From Winogradskya humida (GTDB taxonomy: Bacteria > Actinomycetota > Actinomycetes > Mycobacteriales > Micromonosporaceae): DNA of 64,000 nucleotides. The notes beneath the pieces were generated by a model. That model worked only from the letters and a program-made list of their open reading frames with translations. It was not told the DNA's origin and did not search any database. The stretch is from the NCBI RefSeq assembly GCF_016862215.1, contig NZ_BOMN01000023.1, positions 147,678-211,677 on the forward strand, written 5' to 3'. The position numbers and the translations under genes are program-made. Shown one piece after another: positions 8,225-17,149 of this stretch; positions within the stretch are counted from its first letter, which is position 1, and the number at the start of each line of letters is the position of its first letter.

Positions 8225-10645
8225 CTACCGACCCGGTCCGCCACCGGGTCCGCCGCCGCCGGGTGTGCCGCCCGGGCCGGTCGGTGCGCCCGAGGGGCCG
8301 GCACCGCTCGGGGCGGGGCCGCTGCTGACCTGGATGGCGACGAAGCCGCCCTTGACGGTCTGGCCCGAGGGTTCCGTGCCCGCGGCCTGGCCCTTGGGGC
8401 AGTCGGAGGCGATCTCGGTGCCGACCGTGGCGGTGAAGCCGGCGTCCTCGACCCGGCTCTTGGCCGCGTCGACGCTGGAGCATTTCACGCCGGGGATCGA
8501 GACCTGTTCGCCCTTGGAGATCTTCGTGCCCTTGGGCTTCTTGAACTCGACCTTGTCCTTGCCCTTCATGATGTCGCGCAGCGTGTCCTCGACCGCGGGG
8601 TTCACGACGTCGTGGCGCATCTTGTAGGGGTGGTTCTGGTAGTCCGGGTTGACCAGGTAGCCGGCGACGACCATCGAGTTGGTGCCGATGATCAGTGACG
8701 CGGTCTTGTCGCCGTCGGTGGTGCCGGTCTTGCCGAAGATGGGGTGCTTGACGATGCCGTGCGCGTCACCGGCGGTGGTGTGACCGCCGCACGAGCCGAG
8801 CTGGGCCTGGTCGCCGACGGGGCAGCGGGCGGCGTCGATGGTCGCGCGGGCGACGTCGGCGGAGGTGGCCCGGGTGCAGTGTTTCTTGCCGACGTCGATC
8901 TTCGTGCCGTCGTGCTCGGTGATCTGCTGGACCGGGGTCGGCTCGCAGTACATGCCGTCGGCGGCCAGCGTGGCGTACGCGTTGGCCATGTCGAGCGGCG
9001 TCGACGCCGAGACGCCCAGCGTGAACGAGCCCCAGTCGTGTGCGTACTTGGTGGCCAGGTCGTTGTCGTTGGGCTCGCGGAACTTGACGCCGAACTTCTG
9101 GGCGATCTTCACGACCTTCTCCGCGCCGACCCGTTCCTCCAGGGGCACGAAGTACGTGTTGACCGAGCTGCCGAAGCCCGTCCACATGTTGTACGGGCCC
9201 TTCTCGCTCTGCGACGCGTTCGCCGGGCAGTAGTGCCCGTTGCATTCGGCGGGTGCGCCGGAGTCGAGGTAGGTGGGTGACTTGTAGCGGTACTCGGTGT
9301 TGATCGGGTACGCCAGCGGGTAGCCGGCCTCGAGCGCCGCGACCATGGTGAACATCTTGAACACCGAGCCGGCCTGGTATCCGTTGATGTCACCGCCACC
9401 GCTGAGCAGCGGGTTGGTGGTGTTCGGATAGGTGGACTTGACCTTCGCGGCCTTCTTCTTCGGGTCCGACGAGAGCGGGTTCTTGCCGTCGTCGAGCTTG
9501 AAGTTGCGGTTGGCGGCGAGCGCCTTGACCTGGCCGGTGCCGGGCTGGACCGCGGCGAGCAGCAGCGCGTCCCGGTCCTTGTTGCCGATCATGTCCTTGA
9601 TGTTGTCCTTCGCGGCGGCCGTCGCCTTGACGTCCATCGTCGCCCGGATCGTGTAGCCGCCGGTCTTGAGCCTGCGCTCCCGGTCGTACGTCGTCTTGCC
9701 GAACTCCTCGCGGCTCATCCACCAGCGGTAGAAGTAGTCGCAGAAGAAGCCCCAGCTGTTGTTCTTCGTCGCGGCACAGCCGTTGCCGGTGCGCTTCGTC
9801 GTGTGCGGGACCTTGGTCTTGATGCCGTCGTCGTACTGCTTCTGCGTGATGTAGTGCAGGTCGAGCATGTTCTTGAGAACCCAGTCACGCCGGCCCACGG
9901 CCTTCGGGTACTTGGTGGGGTCGGTCGGGTCGAAGCCGTCCGTGGCCTTCACCATCCCGGCGAGCAGCGCGGCCTCGGGGACGGTGAGGTTCTTGGGGCT
10001 CTTCTGGAAGTAGACCTGCGCGGCGGCGGCGACGCCGTACGCGCCGTTGCCGAAGGGCGCCTTGTTCAGGTAGCCCTGCAGGATCTCCTCCTTCGACATC
10101 TCCTTCTCGACCTGCATCGCGTACTTGATCTCATTGATCTTGCGCTTCGGGGTGTCCGCCGTGGCATCGACGACGGCCTGCCAGTTCGGCGCGGAGTACG
10201 ACAGCGACATGCGCACGTACTGCATGGTCAGCGTGGAGGCACCCTGCTGGCCCTCGCTGGAGTCGCTGTTGTTGCTGACGAACGCCCGCGCGACCCCCTT
10301 GAGGTCGACGCCGTTGTGGTCGTAGAACTTGTGGTCCTCGGCCGAGACGATCGCGTTCAGCATGTTCGGCGAGATGTCCTTCACCGGGACCACGTTGCGG
10401 AACTCGTCGTAGAAGACGGCGATCTCGGTCTTCCCGTCGGCCGCCACCATCCGGCTGAACTGCGGGGCGTCGGTCTCCTTCAGCTCGCTGGGCAGGGCCG
10501 CGAAGGACTCACCGCCGGCCTTGGCCGCCAATCCGGACATCGCCACCGCCGGGAAGGCCGCCGCCGCCACGACGACCCCCGACAGCAGCCCACAGATCGT
10601 GAGCATTCCGGCATTGGTAAAGAAATTGTGTTCGCGTGGGCGCAT
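8225..10645 (-). CDS. Class A penicillin-binding protein (transglycosylase/transpeptidase)
   Basis: An 806-residue bifunctional peptidoglycan synthase. ATG 10645 gives a short cytoplasmic tail and one membrane helix (~12-38). The GT51 glycosyltransferase domain has EDHKFYDHNG with the catalytic Glu and GASTLTMQ; the transpeptidase domain has SVFK (catalytic Ser), SSVN and KTG in FGKTGTT. A PASTA-like segment follows (IPGVKCSSVDAAKS..) and the protein ends in a Gly/Pro-rich tail. It polymerises and cross-links cell-wall glycan outside the membrane and is a beta-lactam target. It lies 20 bp after the glycosyltransferase gene, suggesting one transcript. Confidence 0.95.
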   Translation of the reverse strand: MRPREHNFFTNAGMLTICGLLSGVVVAAAAFPAVAMSGLAAKAGGESFAALPSELKETDAPQFSRMVAADGKTEIAVFYDEFRNVVPVKDISPNMLNAIVSAEDHKFYDHNGVDLKGVARAFVSNNSDSSEGQQGASTLTMQYVRMSLSYSAPNWQAVVDATADTPKRKINEIKYAMQVEKEMSKEEILQGYLNKAPFGNGAYGVAAAAQVYFQKSPKNLTVPEAALLAGMVKATDGFDPTDPTKYPKAVGRRDWVLKNMLDLHYITQKQYDDGIKTKVPHTTKRTGNGCAATKNNSWGFFCDYFYRWWMSREEFGKTTYDRERRLKTGGYTIRATMDVKATAAAKDNIKDMIGNKDRDALLLAAVQPGTGQVKALAANRNFKLDDGKNPLSSDPKKKAAKVKSTYPNTTNPLLSGGGDINGYQAGSVFKMFTMVAALEAGYPLAYPINTEYRYKSPTYLDSGAPAECNGHYCPANASQSEKGPYNMWTGFGSSVNTYFVPLEERVGAEKVVKIAQKFGVKFREPNDNDLATKYAHDWGSFTLGVSASTPLDMANAYATLAADGMYCEPTPVQQITEHDGTKIDVGKKHCTRATSADVARATIDAARCPVGDQAQLGSCGGHTTAGDAHGIVKHPIFGKTGTTDGDKTASLIIGTNSMVVAGYLVNPDYQNHPYKMRHDVVNPAVEDTLRDIMKGKDKVEFKKPKGTKISKGEQVSIPGVKCSSVDAAKSRVEDAGFTATVGTEIASDCPKGQAAGTEPSGQTVKGGFVAIQVSSGPAPSGAGPSGAPTGPGGTPGGGGPGGGPGR

Positions 10646-10665
10646 CGGTTCCCCGGGATCGAACG

Positions 10666-11856
10666 TTATGACGGTCGCGGCGGAGGGTACCGGGTGCCCG
10701 CAAGTTCGGCGAAGATCGACTCCCACTGCGCGGCGATCTCCGGCATGGCGTAACGGCCGCCGGTCGTCACCGCGGCGTGGCCCATCGTCTCCCGCAGCGC
10801 GGCGTCGCCGATCAGCTTGGACAGCCCCGTGGCCAGGGCTTCGACGTCCTCGGCGGGCACGAGCAGACCGTTGACCCCGTCCTCGACGACCTCGCGCGGC
10901 CCGGTCGGACAGTCGAACGCGACCGCCGGCAGCCCGGCCGCCATCGCCTCCAGCAGCACCATCGGCAGCCCCTCCCGCCGCGAGCTCAGCGCGAAGACCG
11001 ACGCCTTGTCCAGCTCGGCGTCGAGGTTCCGGGTCAGGCCACGCAGGCGTACGGTCCCGGCCAGACCGGCCTCCTCGATCTGCGCGGTCAGTGTGGCCCG
11101 CAGTTTGCCCTCGCCGAAGATGTCCAGCCGCCACCCGGGATGCTCCGCGTGCACCCGCCCGAACGCCTCGATCAGCAGGTCAAAACCCTTCTGCCCGTTC
11201 AGTCGTCCCGCTGCCAGCACTGTGGGTGACCGATCAGATCCATCGGGTACGCCGAGACGTGGCGGAACGCCGTTCGCCACCCGCACGATCCGTACGCCCG
11301 GCAGCGCCGCCTCCCACTCCCCGAGGTCGGCCCGCGTCAGCACACTCACCACGTCGAGCCGCTGATACGCCTTCAGGATCGCCGCCCGCAACCCCGGTTT
11401 GTAGCTGCCCAGATTCAGATGGTCCTGCCCGACCCGCACCACCCGCCGCGGCGCGAACCACGCGGACAACATGTTCAGCGCGGGCCGGGTGGTCACGAGC
11501 ACCCCGTCGCGCTGCGCCCGGAAGTACCGGATAACGGCCGCCTCGACCAGCGGATCCCAGCGCTTGTACCGGAAATCGTGCCGGTGCGCCAACGGCGTCC
11601 GGAACCGCCGCGTCTTACGCCAGAACCGCGAATTCGTCCCGGCCGGATCGGTCCACCGCGACCCGTCCTCCCGCAACTCGGTCAGCGTGACCAGCCGCAC
11701 CCGGGGATCGAGCGCGAAAACGGGCGCCTCCCGGGACCGGTAGACGCTGACCACCTCGACCTCGTGCTTCTCGCACATCGCGTTCGCCTGATTCACGACC
11801 GTGCGGATCGTGCCCCCGGTCCCGTATGCGTTGTGGAGCACGTACCGTATTTTCAC
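10666..11856 (-). CDS. GT4-family glycosyltransferase
   Basis: A 396-residue GT-B enzyme. GTG 11856 is taken as start because the first beta strand (KIRYVLHNAYGTGG) begins there; neither it nor the GTG at 11862 has a strong ribosome site. The C-terminal half has the nucleotide-sugar signature: GRLNGQKGFDLLIEA, the SRREGLPMVLLEAMAAG block with the catalytic EX7E pair, and GLLVPAED. The N-terminal pattern resembles poly(glycerol-phosphate)/teichoic-acid or capsule glycosyltransferases. Placed immediately upstream of a penicillin-binding protein gene, it may decorate a wall polymer; the sugar donor and acceptor are unknown. Confidence 0.88.
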   Translation of the reverse strand: MKIRYVLHNAYGTGGTIRTVVNQANAMCEKHEVEVVSVYRSREAPVFALDPRVRLVTLTELREDGSRWTDPAGTNSRFWRKTRRFRTPLAHRHDFRYKRWDPLVEAAVIRYFRAQRDGVLVTTRPALNMLSAWFAPRRVVRVGQDHLNLGSYKPGLRAAILKAYQRLDVVSVLTRADLGEWEAALPGVRIVRVANGVPPRLGVPDGSDRSPTVLAAGRLNGQKGFDLLIEAFGRVHAEHPGWRLDIFGEGKLRATLTAQIEEAGLAGTVRLRGLTRNLDAELDKASVFALSSRREGLPMVLLEAMAAGLPAVAFDCPTGPREVVEDGVNGLLVPAEDVEALATGLSKLIGDAALRETMGHAAVTTGGRYAMPEIAAQWESIFAELAGTRYPPPRPS

Positions 11857-11921
11857 GGCCACAACATATTGCTCGCTGTCAACCTCCGCGACCCCGTCCA
11901 TTAACCGGCGATTCGCTGTAT

Positions 11922-12830
11922 CTACCGCAGAGGGGCGTGGGCGAACTCCTCGATGATCTGGTCAATGACGCGCTTCGCGTCCGGCTCGCCGCCGGTGTGG
12001 AGGACTACGGCTTTCCACAACGCCCAGCCGGCGCCGCGCAGCCACATCGCCGGGTCCGCGGCCAAGCGGTCGCGCAGGATGGCACGGCTGGGCCCGGTGA
12101 GCAGCGTCCATGCGATCGCCAGGTCGCAGGAGGGGTCGCCGACGCCGCACGTGCCGAAGTCGATGACCGCGCTGAGCCTGCCGTCGGTGGTCAGCAGGTT
12201 GCCGGGCGCGATGTCGCCGTGGAACCACACCGGCCGCCCGGCCCAGCCTGCCGCCAGGGCCGCCCGCCATACGCGGGTGATGTCGTCGCGCAGAGCGGTG
12301 TCGTCCAGCGTCGCGAGGGCGCGGGTCATCAGGGGGTCGTAGTTTCGCAGTGGTCCGCCGCGGAACCAGTTGTGCAGGCCCGGTCCGGGTCCTCCGGCCG
12401 GGTCTGCCCGCTGCAACGCCAGGAGGAAGCCGGCCAGCGTGTCGGCGAAGGCGTCCAGGTCGGCGATCGGGGCCCGGCTCGCCGGCTCGCCGTCGATCCA
12501 GCGGTAGACCGACCACGGCCACGGGTAGTCCTCGCCGGGCTCGCCGAGGCCGAGCGGGACGGGCACGGGGAGCGGCAGGTGCGGGGCGAGGGCGGGCAGC
12601 CACCGTTGTTCCTTGGCGACGGCGTGCGCGTATTCGGCGGCGCTGGGCAGCCGGACCAGCATGGACTCCCCGAGGCGGAACGTGCGGTTGTCCCATCCCG
12701 CGGCCGGTACGGGCCGGACGGCAAGCTCCGACCACTGCGGGAACTGCGTGGTGACCAGGCGGCGGACCTGCGCGACGCCGACCTCGATGCGCTGGGGGAC
12801 AGGCCCGACGACGTCCGGTTCCGTGGTCAC
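11922..12830 (-). CDS. Aminoglycoside phosphotransferase (APH)-family kinase
   Basis: A 302-residue protein-kinase-like small-molecule kinase, starting at GTG 12830 (an in-frame ATG at 12872 would add a non-conserved leader). The Brenner-type catalytic loop is HGDIAPGNLL and the metal-binding loop IDFGTCGVGDPSCD, both intact, so it should be active. A WDN motif near the N-terminus (GWDNRTFRL) matches the large APH subgroup common in actinobacteria, most of whose substrates are unknown; few confer real aminoglycoside or macrolide resistance. It is divergent from the response-regulator gene and has no obvious partner. Confidence 0.85.
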   Translation of the reverse strand: MTTEPDVVGPVPQRIEVGVAQVRRLVTTQFPQWSELAVRPVPAAGWDNRTFRLGESMLVRLPSAAEYAHAVAKEQRWLPALAPHLPLPVPVPLGLGEPGEDYPWPWSVYRWIDGEPASRAPIADLDAFADTLAGFLLALQRADPAGGPGPGLHNWFRGGPLRNYDPLMTRALATLDDTALRDDITRVWRAALAAGWAGRPVWFHGDIAPGNLLTTDGRLSAVIDFGTCGVGDPSCDLAIAWTLLTGPSRAILRDRLAADPAMWLRGAGWALWKAVVLHTGGEPDAKRVIDQIIEEFAHAPLR

Positions 12831-13035
12831 CCGCGGAACTCTTGCCGCCGTACACCCTCTGAGGCAACCCATTTTGTCCTTGAAGCACGCAAAGGCGACG
12901 TAAAAGGTTGATCCACTTCAATCGGCTGACTTAAAACAGGAGATACTGCGTGGGGACGATGACTTGGCGGAGGCCGGGGACGACGCTGAACGCGAGCACC
13001 CCGGCCGAAATCACCACGAGACGGATGGTCTACGT

Positions 13036-13719
13036 ATGCATGACAGTCCCATCGAGCGGCACCGTCACCGGCTGCTCGTGGTCGCGCCCGATCCCGACCT
13101 GCTCGAGTCCCTCGTCACGCCGCTGGGGCTGGCCGGTTACGGGGTGGCGGCGACCGGGACCGGCGCCGAGGCGCTCGCGATGAACCGCGCCCAGCGCTTC
13201 GACCTGATCATCGTCGACGACACCGTGCCCGACGTGGAGGATCTCGGCTCCCGGCTGCGGCTCACGCCGGAGGACCGCCCCCCGATCCTGTGCCTGACCA
13301 CGTGCGACCAGCTCGACCGGCTGGTGCCGGAGCTCGGTTCGCGGGTCGAGGACTACGTGACCAAGCCGTGCCGGATCACCGAGCTTCTCGCGCGTACCCA
13401 GGTATTGCTGCGTGACCACGCACCCAGCCGGCGCGTCGGGCCGCTCTGTCACGGCGACCTGCTGCTGGACGACGCGGTCTGCCGGGCGTGGCGGGGGGAG
13501 CGGCCGCTCGACCTGACGGCCGCCGAGTACAGGCTCCTGCGCTACCTGCTGATCAACGCCGGTCAGGTGCTGACCAAGGAGCAGCTCGCCTGGCAGGTCT
13601 GGGGCGAGTCCCGCGACGCGAACGCCATCGAACGACTCGTCTCCCGCCTGCGCCAGAAGGTCGACGCCGGGGGCCCGGCGATGATCCAGACCCGCCGCGG
13701 TTTCGGCTATTCGTTGTAG
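13036..13719 (+). CDS. OmpR-like response regulator with a degenerate receiver pocket
   Basis: A 227-residue regulator: receiver domain (~12-125) plus C-terminal winged helix (LTAAEYRLLRYLL ... RLVSRLRQKVD ... TRRGFGYSL). ATG 13036 is preferred over upstream TTG 12964, which adds a non-conserved leader. The phospho-acceptor Asp (IIVDDTVPD) and the conserved Lys (YVTKP) are present, but the acidic pair that binds Mg2+ after strand 1 is replaced: LLVVAPDPD has Ala-Pro where the family has Glu/Asp-Asp. No histidine kinase gene is adjacent. It may therefore be an orphan regulator controlled independently of phosphorylation. Confidence 0.88.
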   Translation: MHDSPIERHRHRLLVVAPDPDLLESLVTPLGLAGYGVAATGTGAEALAMNRAQRFDLIIVDDTVPDVEDLGSRLRLTPEDRPPILCLTTCDQLDRLVPELGSRVEDYVTKPCRITELLARTQVLLRDHAPSRRVGPLCHGDLLLDDAVCRAWRGERPLDLTAAEYRLLRYLLINAGQVLTKEQLAWQVWGESRDANAIERLVSRLRQKVDAGGPAMIQTRRGFGYSL

Positions 13720-13756
13720 CCCGGATGCCTCGCCCTCCACGCGCGAGGCATCCGGG
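13720..13756. terminator. Bidirectional hairpin terminator
   Basis: A perfect 14-bp stem (13720-13733 with 13743-13756) and 9-nt loop begins one base after the stop of the response-regulator gene and ends 8 bp before the stop of the convergent SDR gene. It has no T-run and could serve both strands. Confidence 0.8.
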
Positions 13757-13764
13757 ATGTGCCG

Positions 13765-14589
13765 TTACGCGGCTTCGCGGTGCCAGCGGATCCAGGCGGC
13801 CTGGCCGCCGTCGACGAGCAGGTCGGTGCCCGTGACGTAGAGCGACTCCGGTCCGGTGAGATACGCCGCGGCGGCCGCGATCTCGGCCGGGGTCCCGGTG
13901 CGGCCCGCGCCGCAGGCTTCCACCATGGCCATCATGTGTACGCCCGAAGCCGTCTTCGCCTCCGCAGCGGCCATCGCCGTGGAGATCACCCCGGGGCTGA
14001 TCGTGTTGATCCGGGCGCCCCGCAGGTTCCACGCCAGGGCCGCGGCCTGCACGCGTACGTGATTGCCCCGTTTGGCCAGCAGGTAGGCGGCGAGCGGATC
14101 GTCGCCGACGGCCCGGACCACGTCGAGGGTCCGGAGCTCCGCGGCGGGCGCCAGCGCGAGCGCCCGTTCGTCGCCGGGGGCGACCGTCGCGTAGTGCCCG
14201 GCCATGCTGGACACGCAGACCATGGCGGTGCCCGGGACGGCGACCTCGCCGAACGCGTCGATGACGTGCGCGGTGCCGACCAGGTCGACCTCGATGATCG
14301 CCTTCGCGGTGCCGGTCGCGGCCGACACCCCGGCGGTGTGCACGATCGCCGTGAGCCGTCCCGCGTCAGCCGCCACAGCGGCGAGTTTGGCCACCGCCGC
14401 GGCGTCCGAGACATCGGTCAGCTGGCCGGTCGCCGCGTATCCCGCACCCTGCAACGATTCCACGGCCTGCTCCAGGGCCGGCGCGGAGGCGTCCGCCAGG
14501 ATCACCGTGCGGCCGCTGCCGAGACGCCGGGCCACGGCCAGGCCCATGCCGCCCGCGCCCGTGACGACCACGACGTCGGTTCCGGTCAC
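13765..14589 (-). CDS. SDR oxidoreductase of the P450 operon
   Basis: A 274-residue SDR that starts at GTG 14589, with an excellent AAGGAGG five bases upstream and a GTGA overlap with the reductase gene. Motifs: TGAGGMG for NAD(P), HTAGVS in place of NAG, SSMAG, and the catalytic Tyr/Lys pair in AYLLAKRGN. A C-terminal DGG motif (LLVDGGQAAW) is normal for classical SDRs. As the last gene behind P450, ferredoxin and ferredoxin reductase, it most likely oxidises the hydroxyl group installed by the P450 to a ketone, as CamD does in the camphor operon. That step is inference from gene order. Confidence 0.88.
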   Translation of the reverse strand: MTGTDVVVVTGAGGMGLAVARRLGSGRTVILADASAPALEQAVESLQGAGYAATGQLTDVSDAAAVAKLAAVAADAGRLTAIVHTAGVSAATGTAKAIIEVDLVGTAHVIDAFGEVAVPGTAMVCVSSMAGHYATVAPGDERALALAPAAELRTLDVVRAVGDDPLAAYLLAKRGNHVRVQAAALAWNLRGARINTISPGVISTAMAAAEAKTASGVHMMAMVEACGAGRTGTPAEIAAAAAYLTGPESLYVTGTDLLVDGGQAAWIRWHREAA

Positions 14590-15728
14590 CGTTCCTCCTT
14601 GGTCAGAGCGACCCGCCAGGCGCGGATCGCCTTGGGGGGCATGCCTACGGCCAGGACGCCGACGAGCCGGCCCGCCTTGCGGTACGCGGCCACGAAACGC
14701 CGGTCCGCGAGCGCGCCGTCGACGATCTCCACGCTGTCGTGGCCGCGCAGGTAGCCGTACGCCTGGATCTTCATGTCGTACTGGTCGGACCAGAAGTACG
14801 GGAGGGGGTCGAACGGCTTGCCCTCGCCGGGGTGCAGCAGGTTCCGGGCGGCCGCCATGCCCTGCTCCGCCGCGTTGGTGCGGTGCTCGACGCGCATGGT
14901 CTCGCCGAAGCGGGGGTTGTGCCAGCGCGCGACGTCCCCGGCGGCGTAGACGTCCGGTGCCGCCGCGCTGAACTCGTCGCAGACCAGCCCGTCGGCCACG
15001 GTCAGGCCGCTGTCCTCGAGCCACTCGGTGTTGGGGATCGAGCCGACCGCGACCAGCACCTCGTCGGCTTCCACGAGCGTGCCGTCGGCCAGGCGTACCC
15101 CGGAATCGGTCACCGCCGAGACCGCGACACCGGTCCGCAGATCGACGCCGTGCTCGCGATGCACCTCCGCGAACACCTGGCCGACCCGCGTGCCGACCGC
15201 GTGCGCCAGCGGCACGGGCGCGGGCTCAAGCAGGACGACGTCGCAGCCCAGCCCGCGCGCGACCGCCGCCGACTCCGCCCCCAGGAACCCGGCGCCGACC
15301 ACCACGAGCCGGCGGCCGGGTCCGAGCCGTTTCCGCAGGGCCAGAGCATCATCGACCGTACGCATGACATGTGCTCCCTGCCCGGGAAGCCGCCGCGGGC
15401 GCACCCCGGTCGCGATGATCAGCCCGTCGTAGGGCACCCGCGTGCCGTCCGCCAGCGCCACCGTGCGCCCGGCCAGGTCCAGACCGGTCGCGGCAACCCC
15501 CAGGCGCAGATCCAGATCAAGGGCCGCGAGCTCGATCTCCGTACGCAGAAGGAGCCGGTCCGACTCCCACTGTGAGGCGAGGATCTGCTTGGAGAGCGGC
15601 GGGCGGTCGTACGGTGCGGCGAGCTCCTCACCGATCAGGGTGAGCTTCCCGGCGTACCCCTCTCTCCTGAGGGTTTCGGCGGCGGCGAGACCCGCAGCCG
15701 ACGCACCCACGACGACCGCCTCCTTCAC
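14586..15728 (-). CDS. Ferredoxin reductase (FAD/NAD(P)H oxidoreductase)
   Basis: A 380-residue flavoprotein, start GTG 15728 overlapping the ferredoxin stop by four bases. Two Rossmann motifs are visible: GASAAGLAAAETLR for FAD at the N-terminus and VVGAGFLGAESAA for NAD(P)H mid-protein; ATGVRPRR and the YAAGDVARW FAD motif complete the pattern of putidaredoxin-reductase-like enzymes. It carries electrons from NAD(P)H to the small ferredoxin encoded just upstream and thus to the P450. The C-terminal reductase domain (PYFWSDQYDMKIQAYG) is typical. It is translationally coupled on both sides. Confidence 0.92.
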   Translation of the reverse strand: MKEAVVVGASAAGLAAAETLRREGYAGKLTLIGEELAAPYDRPPLSKQILASQWESDRLLLRTEIELAALDLDLRLGVAATGLDLAGRTVALADGTRVPYDGLIIATGVRPRRLPGQGAHVMRTVDDALALRKRLGPGRRLVVVGAGFLGAESAAVARGLGCDVVLLEPAPVPLAHAVGTRVGQVFAEVHREHGVDLRTGVAVSAVTDSGVRLADGTLVEADEVLVAVGSIPNTEWLEDSGLTVADGLVCDEFSAAAPDVYAAGDVARWHNPRFGETMRVEHRTNAAEQGMAAARNLLHPGEGKPFDPLPYFWSDQYDMKIQAYGYLRGHDSVEIVDGALADRRFVAAYRKAGRLVGVLAVGMPPKAIRAWRVALTKEER

Positions 15729-15928
15729 CGCTCCACCAGCTTGATGGCGGCCGCCGGGCACACCGCCGCCGCCTCCCGCGCCGCGTCCTCCTGCTCCGGT
15801 CCGGGCTCGGCGTCGAGCACGATCGCCACGCCGTCCTCATCGCGCTGGTCGAACACGTCGGGGGCGACCACCACGCACTGCCCAGCGGCGACGCACTTGG
15901 GCTCGTCCAGTTCGATTCGCATGCTCAT
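15725..15928 (-). CDS. 3Fe-4S-type ferredoxin
   Basis: A 67-residue ferredoxin with CVAAGQC near the N-terminus (Cys12 and Cys18) and a single C-terminal Cys57 in AVCPAAAI. With only three Cys ligands and Ala in place of the central cysteine of the CxxCxxC motif (CVAAGQC), it fits the [3Fe-4S] ferredoxins that feed bacterial P450s. Start ATG 15928 has AAGGAG just upstream; an alternative ATG lies at 15922. It is 9 bp after the P450 gene and overlaps the reductase start, so the three proteins are made together. Confidence 0.92.
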   Translation of the reverse strand: MSMRIELDEPKCVAAGQCVVVAPDVFDQRDEDGVAIVLDAEPGPEQEDAAREAAAVCPAAAIKLVER

Positions 15929-15937
15929 GCGGGCTCC

Positions 15938-17149
15938 TTACCAGGTGACGGGGAGAGACTTGAGGCCGTACGCGACGCCCTCCATGGCGAACTCGACGTC
16001 CTCGAACGGGACGGCGAGGGCGAGTGTCGGGATCCGCTTGTAGAGCGTCCCGTACGCGATCTGCAGTTCGACCCGGGCCAGCGACTGCCCGAGACACTGG
16101 TGCACGCCGTATCCGAACGCGTGATGCTGCCGCGCGGTCCTCGTGAGATCGAGCTTCTCCGGCTCGGGGAACTCCTCGGCGTCCCAGTCGGCGCCGGACA
16201 GGTCGAAGATGATCCCGTCCCCGGCCCGGATCGTCCTGCCACGAAGCTCGATGTCCTCACTCGCGATCCGCCTGATCCCGGTGTGCACAATGGTCAGATA
16301 CCGCAGCAGCTCCTCCACCGCGTTCGCCACCAGCTTCGGGTCGTCGCTCTCCCGCAGCAGGGCCAACTGATCGGGGTTCCGCAGCAGCGCCAGCGTGCCC
16401 AGCGAAATCATGCTGGCACTCGTCTCATGCCCGGCGATGAGGATCGCCACACCCATGTGGACAGCCTCGCTGGCCGTCATCTCCCCGGCCCTGACCCGTG
16501 CCCCCATCTCCGAGAGCACATCCCCGGCCGGCTCGGCCATCTTCTGCTGCAACAACTCACCGAGGTACGCGGCAAGCGCCCCACCCGCCGCCGCGGCCTC
16601 CTCGGGCGTCGACTCATGACTGATGGTCCTGCTGCTGTTGGTCTGGAAGAACTTATGATCCGCGTACGGCACCCCGAGCAGCTCGGTGATCACGATCGTC
16701 GGCACCGCGAGCCCGATCGCCTGCACCAGATCCGCGGGCTTCGGCCCGGCCAGCATGTCATCGATCAGCCCGTCGAAAACCTCCTGGATCCGCGGCCGCA
16801 GCGCCTCCACCCGCTTCACCATGAACGGCGCGTTGACCGTACGCCGCAACCGCGTGTGCTCCGGGGCATCGGTGTTCGTGATCAGCGGCGGCGTGTGCTT
16901 CGCCGCCTCCGCCCGCCCCCGGGTCATGTGCGGAAACCCGGGCCGCGTCTCCTCGATGCTCAGCCGCGGATCGTTCAGCAGCGCCCGCTGATCGGCATGC
17001 CGGGTGATGAACCACGGCTCACTGCCGTCCCAGATCCGCACCTTCCCGACCGGATCTTCCCGCGTCATCGTCCGCACGCCCGCCGCCGGCGCGAAGGGAC
17101 ACTTCGCCTCCCGCTGCATCGGATACTCCGGCACCACGCTGTCGCTCAT
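15938..17149 (-). CDS. Cytochrome P450 monooxygenase
   Basis: A 403-residue soluble P450, start ATG 17149 with GGAGG upstream. Hallmarks: the I-helix AGHETSAS with the proton-delivery Thr, ExxR in EELLRY, and the heme loop HAFGYGVHQCLGQSLA with the Cys thiolate ligand. The LITNTDAPEHTRLR segment is typical of the CYP105/CYP107-like actinobacterial families. It leads an operon with its own ferredoxin, reductase and dehydrogenase, so it probably hydroxylates an unactivated carbon that is then oxidised to a ketone. A terpenoid or other hydrophobic growth substrate is plausible; nothing in the operon makes a scaffold. Confidence 0.95.
   Translation of the reverse strand: MSDSVVPEYPMQREAKCPFAPAAGVRTMTREDPVGKVRIWDGSEPWFITRHADQRALLNDPRLSIEETRPGFPHMTRGRAEAAKHTPPLITNTDAPEHTRLRRTVNAPFMVKRVEALRPRIQEVFDGLIDDMLAGPKPADLVQAIGLAVPTIVITELLGVPYADHKFFQTNSSRTISHESTPEEAAAAGGALAAYLGELLQQKMAEPAGDVLSEMGARVRAGEMTASEAVHMGVAILIAGHETSASMISLGTLALLRNPDQLALLRESDDPKLVANAVEELLRYLTIVHTGIRRIASEDIELRGRTIRAGDGIIFDLSGADWDAEEFPEPEKLDLTRTARQHHAFGYGVHQCLGQSLARVELQIAYGTLYKRIPTLALAVPFEDVEFAMEGVAYGLKSLPVTW

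Noticed and set aside
11922..12830. Calling the APH-like kinase an antibiotic resistance gene
   Set aside because: Most actinobacterial members with this WDN pattern have no known resistance role and nothing in the context supports one.
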